In this document: in pieces, positions 61,347-64,000 of the stretch | Position numbering within the stretch: position 1 is the first letter of the stretch | Layout of the letters: every line of letters starts with the position of its first letter | Origin: Vibrio tapetis subsp. quintayensis | GTDB lineage: Bacteria > Pseudomonadota > Gammaproteobacteria > Enterobacterales > Vibrionaceae | DNA length: 64,000 nucleotides | Assembly: GCF_030409945.1 (NCBI RefSeq) | Contig: NZ_JAUFQV010000028.1 | Coordinates: 248,001 to 312,000, forward strand | Reading direction: 5' to 3' | The notes under the pieces: generated by a model | The model's database searches: none | What the model was told of the DNA's origin: nothing | Seen by the model: the letters and a program-made list of their open reading frames with translations, nothing else | Made by a program: the position numbers and the translations under genes

Positions 61347-62995
61347 AACGCCCCTCCTTGTTCAACGCTAAGTCGAGGCGCATCTTTGTTGATGATGCTA
61401 TCCATTTTAATCAAGGTGTGCCGTCCGGCTATGCCATCGACATCCAACCCCTGCCAACGTTGAAACGCTTCCACCTTACTTTTTAAGCCTGCATCAAATC
61501 GATCGGTCCCAGACTCAGGTTCACCAATGGCCAGAGAAATCTGCTGATCCAGCACTCTCACCAACTCGCCATGTTGGCCGGGTTTCAACGTCTGATTAAT
61601 AGGGCTAAACCACACATACTGATACTCGCCCTGCCAGTTGTCTTCTAGCCATTGCCTTGGTACTTGAATGCGCTTGTTTGCAATTAATAATTCAGCGCTT
61701 TCACCCTCAACTCGGTAGAGTACCGAATAGATACTTTGCTCTGATACACGCATTTTTAATACAACAGGGCGATCGGCTTTCACGATTTGTGCGAGGTCTG
61801 TTCTTGCTTGTTCACAGTAGTAAGGCCCAGCACTTTTTTCGCTGCAACTGGCATCAACAATGGAGGCTTTCAGTCCCCATAACTTATACAGTTCTTGCAC
61901 TGCTGCAACTTGATCCAAAGCCCGGGATAAGTAAGGTTGTAAACTCGTTTCAACACTGATTACTTTTGGTTGTTCGACGTGAGAGGCGACCACGACTTGA
62001 GAAGAATTCTGCCCCTGATACCACGCCAACACTTGAGGGGTTGCCACATACGTACCAGCCGCTAAGCCAGCACTAACCAACCCAGTAAAGGAAAACCGGA
62101 CCAAAGTAGATAAAGACCCAAACCTTGGCTTATTTCCGGCGTTAGACACGGCGCTTTTAGCCAACGATGGTGAAATAGGAGCCTGAAACGCCATGACGTC
62201 TTGGCAAGCTAATACCGCTAACTTTGTGTTGATCTTACTTTCACCAGATTGATATGCGTATTGCAGCGACTTATCACAAATAAGGTTAATCAAACGTGGG
62301 ACGCCTTGAGTGGATTTCGCAATCGCTTTCATCGCACCGACGGAAAATGGCTGAGCCTTTCCCCCCGCTTTCATACAACGAAACTCGATATACTGCAGCA
62401 CTTCTTCTTGGCTCAAAGGCAACAGGTGATAACGTCCAGTAATTCGTTGTGCAAGCTGGCGCAGCTCGGTAGTTTGCAAGTTTGCCTGTAATTCCGGCTG
62501 GCCAATGAGCAAGACTTTGAGTAGTTTTTCAGTATCGGTTTCTAAATTAGTCAGTAACCTTAATTGTTCGAGTACATCAACCGCTAAGTGTTGCGCCTCA
62601 TCAATCACCAACAAAGTTTGTGCGCCTTGCTCATGGTTACCCAACAAATATTGATGAATGGCTTTAGTGAGTACTTTTAGCGATGCGTTTTCTGGATAAG
62701 CCAGATTGTACTCATCACAGATTGATTCCAATAAATCAGAACACGAATAGGTGGGGTTTAATAATAACCCAGCACGGACGTCATCAGGGAGCCCTGCCAA
62801 TATGGCTTTGGATACGGTTGTTTTACCCGTACCTACCTCGCCTGTTAGCATGGCAAAACCACCACCGTTTCCAAGCCCTGCCTGTAAATGGTTAATGGCT
62901 TCCCGGTGACGCTCACTCAAAAAGATATAACGGGCGTTAGGCACGATTGAAAACGGCGCTTCCGCAAAGCCAAAAAAATCCTTATACATACTCAT
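61343..62995 (-). CDS. gspA: Type II secretion ATPase GspA (with peptidoglycan-binding domain)
   Basis: GspA is an inner-membrane ATPase that helps place the secretin. The 550-residue protein has an AAA domain with Walker A GEVGTGKT (52-59) and Walker B VIDEAQ (130-135), a membrane helix at about 298-318, and a C-terminal peptidoglycan-binding domain (about 475-540: [21 protein letters not shown]). The first ATG is taken; a second two codons later is possible. It is divergent from cca, with a gap of 77 bp. Confidence 0.94.
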   Translation of the reverse strand: MSMYKDFFGFAEAPFSIVPNARYIFLSERHREAINHLQAGLGNGGGFAMLTGEVGTGKTTVSKAILAGLPDDVRAGLLLNPTYSCSDLLESICDEYNLAYPENASLKVLTKAIHQYLLGNHEQGAQTLLVIDEAQHLAVDVLEQLRLLTNLETDTEKLLKVLLIGQPELQANLQTTELRQLAQRITGRYHLLPLSQEEVLQYIEFRCMKAGGKAQPFSVGAMKAIAKSTQGVPRLINLICDKSLQYAYQSGESKINTKLAVLACQDVMAFQAPISPSLAKSAVSNAGNKPRFGSLSTLVRFSFTGLVSAGLAAGTYVATPQVLAWYQGQNSSQVVVASHVEQPKVISVETSLQPYLSRALDQVAAVQELYKLWGLKASIVDASCSEKSAGPYYCEQARTDLAQIVKADRPVVLKMRVSEQSIYSVLYRVEGESAELLIANKRIQVPRQWLEDNWQGEYQYVWFSPINQTLKPGQHGELVRVLDQQISLAIGEPESGTDRFDAGLKSKVEAFQRWQGLDVDGIAGRHTLIKMDSIINKDAPRLSVEQGGAL

Positions 62996-63072
62996 GTCTC
63001 TTCGCTAAGATTCAAGCAAACTACCATTGCAGGATGGAAAGTAAAGCATCTGTCTCATTTAGGAGCTCAAAG

Positions 63073-64000
63073 TTGGAAGTATATTTAGTTGGTGGAGCCG
63101 TTCGTGATCAATTACTCGGTTTAAAAGTGCATGACCGCGATTGGGTGGTAGTGGGAACAACCCCACAACAAATGCTTAACCAAGGCTTTCAAACCGTCGG
63201 TAAAGACTTCCCTGTCTTCCTACACCCAAAAACTAATGAAGAATATGCATTGGCCCGTACAGAACGAAAATCAGGCCATGGCTACACAGGCTTTGAGTGT
63301 TACGCCGCTCCCGATGTAACATTGGAAGAAGATCTAATCCGACGCGATTTAACCATCAATGCCATAGCAAAAAGCGCAACCGGTGAACTCATCGACCCTT
63401 ACGGAGGGCAAAACGACATTGACGCTCGCCTGTTACGTCATGTTTCTCCTGCATTCAGTGAAGACCCGTTACGAGTATTGCGAGTGGCACGTTTCGCCGC
63501 CAAATTATCCCCCCTTAGCTTTCAGGTGCATGCTTCAACCAACCAGTTAATGACCGACATCGTGATCAGTGGAGAGTTGGCGCACCTTACCGCTGAACGT
63601 GTATGGCAAGAATGGCAAAAATCTCTTGTTAGTGATAAGCCCAGTGTATTCTTAAGCGCGTTACGTGATTGCCAGGCACTGGCCGTAGTATTGCCAGAGT
63701 TTGACTGCCTATTTGGTGTGCCGCAGCCTGAAAAATGGCACCCAGAAATAGACACAGGCATTCATACTTTGATGGTGGCAGACCAAGCTGCAAAACTTAG
63801 CTCGTCACCTATAGTTCGGTTTGCTGCTCAAGTACACGACTTAGGAAAAGGCATTACGCCTGAAAGTGAATGGCCTAGTCACAAAATGCATTGCCATACT
63901 GGGCTGAAAATTATTAAAGCCTTGTGCACTCGAATCAAAGTACCCAACGATTATCGAGATTTAGCTTTACTGGTTTGTGAACACCACACCAATGTGCATC
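63073..64000 (+). CDS. cca: CCA-adding tRNA nucleotidyltransferase (3' end cut by window)
   Basis: Cca builds or repairs the CCA end of tRNAs. The first 309 codons are visible and the frame is open to the edge. The start is a TTG with AGGAG 7 bases before it; no in-frame ATG or GTG fits the N-terminal motif [15 protein letters not shown]. Further motifs are HDRDWVVVG with the catalytic aspartates, [25 protein letters not shown] and [14 protein letters not shown]. An HD domain begins with VHDLGKG near 258, so this is the HD-containing enterobacterial type. Confidence 0.95.
   Translation, partial: MEVYLVGGAVRDQLLGLKVHDRDWVVVGTTPQQMLNQGFQTVGKDFPVFLHPKTNEEYALARTERKSGHGYTGFECYAAPDVTLEEDLIRRDLTINAIAKSATGELIDPYGGQNDIDARLLRHVSPAFSEDPLRVLRVARFAAKLSPLSFQVHASTNQLMTDIVISGELAHLTAERVWQEWQKSLVSDKPSVFLSALRDCQALAVVLPEFDCLFGVPQPEKWHPEIDTGIHTLMVADQAAKLSSSPIVRFAAQVHDLGKGITPESEWPSHKMHCHTGLKIIKALCTRIKVPNDYRDLALLVCEHHTNVH

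Overview
The window is a stretch of core chromosome from a Vibrio species, probably chromosome 1. This call rests on recalled protein resemblance and on gene order (pilBCD-coaE-zapD-yacG; the dcw cluster; petABC between rpsI and sspA; glnE next to a chemotaxis receptor and ygiF; gspAB next to cca). No database search was possible. Base composition looks uniform and moderate. I saw no transposase, integrase, phage gene, CRISPR array, toxin-antitoxin pair, tRNA or rRNA. The species cannot be fixed from this alone.

Layout. 1-5284 (+): type IV pilus assembly genes pilB (5' cut by the window edge), pilC and pilD, then coaE, zapD and yacG. 5416-25650 (-): mutT, secA, lpxC and the division and cell wall (dcw) cluster ftsZ-ftsA-ftsQ-murC-murG-ftsW-murD-mraY-murF-murE-ftsI-ftsL-rsmH. 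The cluster has no mraZ at its head, no ddl between murC and ftsQ, and no secM- or dciA-like gene between lpxC and secA. About 25838-26248 (-): RNase P RNA, followed by rsmI (-). 27392-30824 (+): lpoA-yraN-diaA-dolP. 30988-37322 (-): zapE, then rplM-rpsI, petABC (cytochrome bc1) and sspA-sspB. 37643-40776 (+): zapG, degQ, degS. 40924-47862 (-): nudF-yqiB-cpdA-yqiA and parE-parC. 48088-49404 (+): tolC. 49523-57483 (-): ygiF, a chemotaxis receptor, glnE, hldE. 57693-60541 (+): a DUF47 protein with a phosphate permease, then a ygiM-like SH3 protein. 60627-62995 (-): gspA-gspB. 63073-end (+): cca, cut by the window edge.

How the genes work together. Much of the window builds or guards the envelope and the division septum. 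It holds peptidoglycan precursor synthesis (murC-G, mraY), the divisome (ftsZ, A, Q, W, I, L), several accessory division factors (zapD, zapE, zapG, dolP, lpoA), lipid A and core sugar synthesis (lpxC, hldE), protein export (secA, gspAB, pilBCD, tolC) and periplasmic quality control (degQ, degS). ParCE, DiaA, YacG and RNase P cover chromosome and RNA upkeep.

The least explained structure is a set of 7-bp tandem arrays at the 3' ends of genes (yacG, mutT, rsmI, degS/parC, tolC). Two of them, 23 kb apart, share an identical 31-bp stretch, and three include or abut a stop codon. I found no credible new protein system. Most coding content is ordinary core genome, and the findings mostly concern non-coding structure and absent genes.
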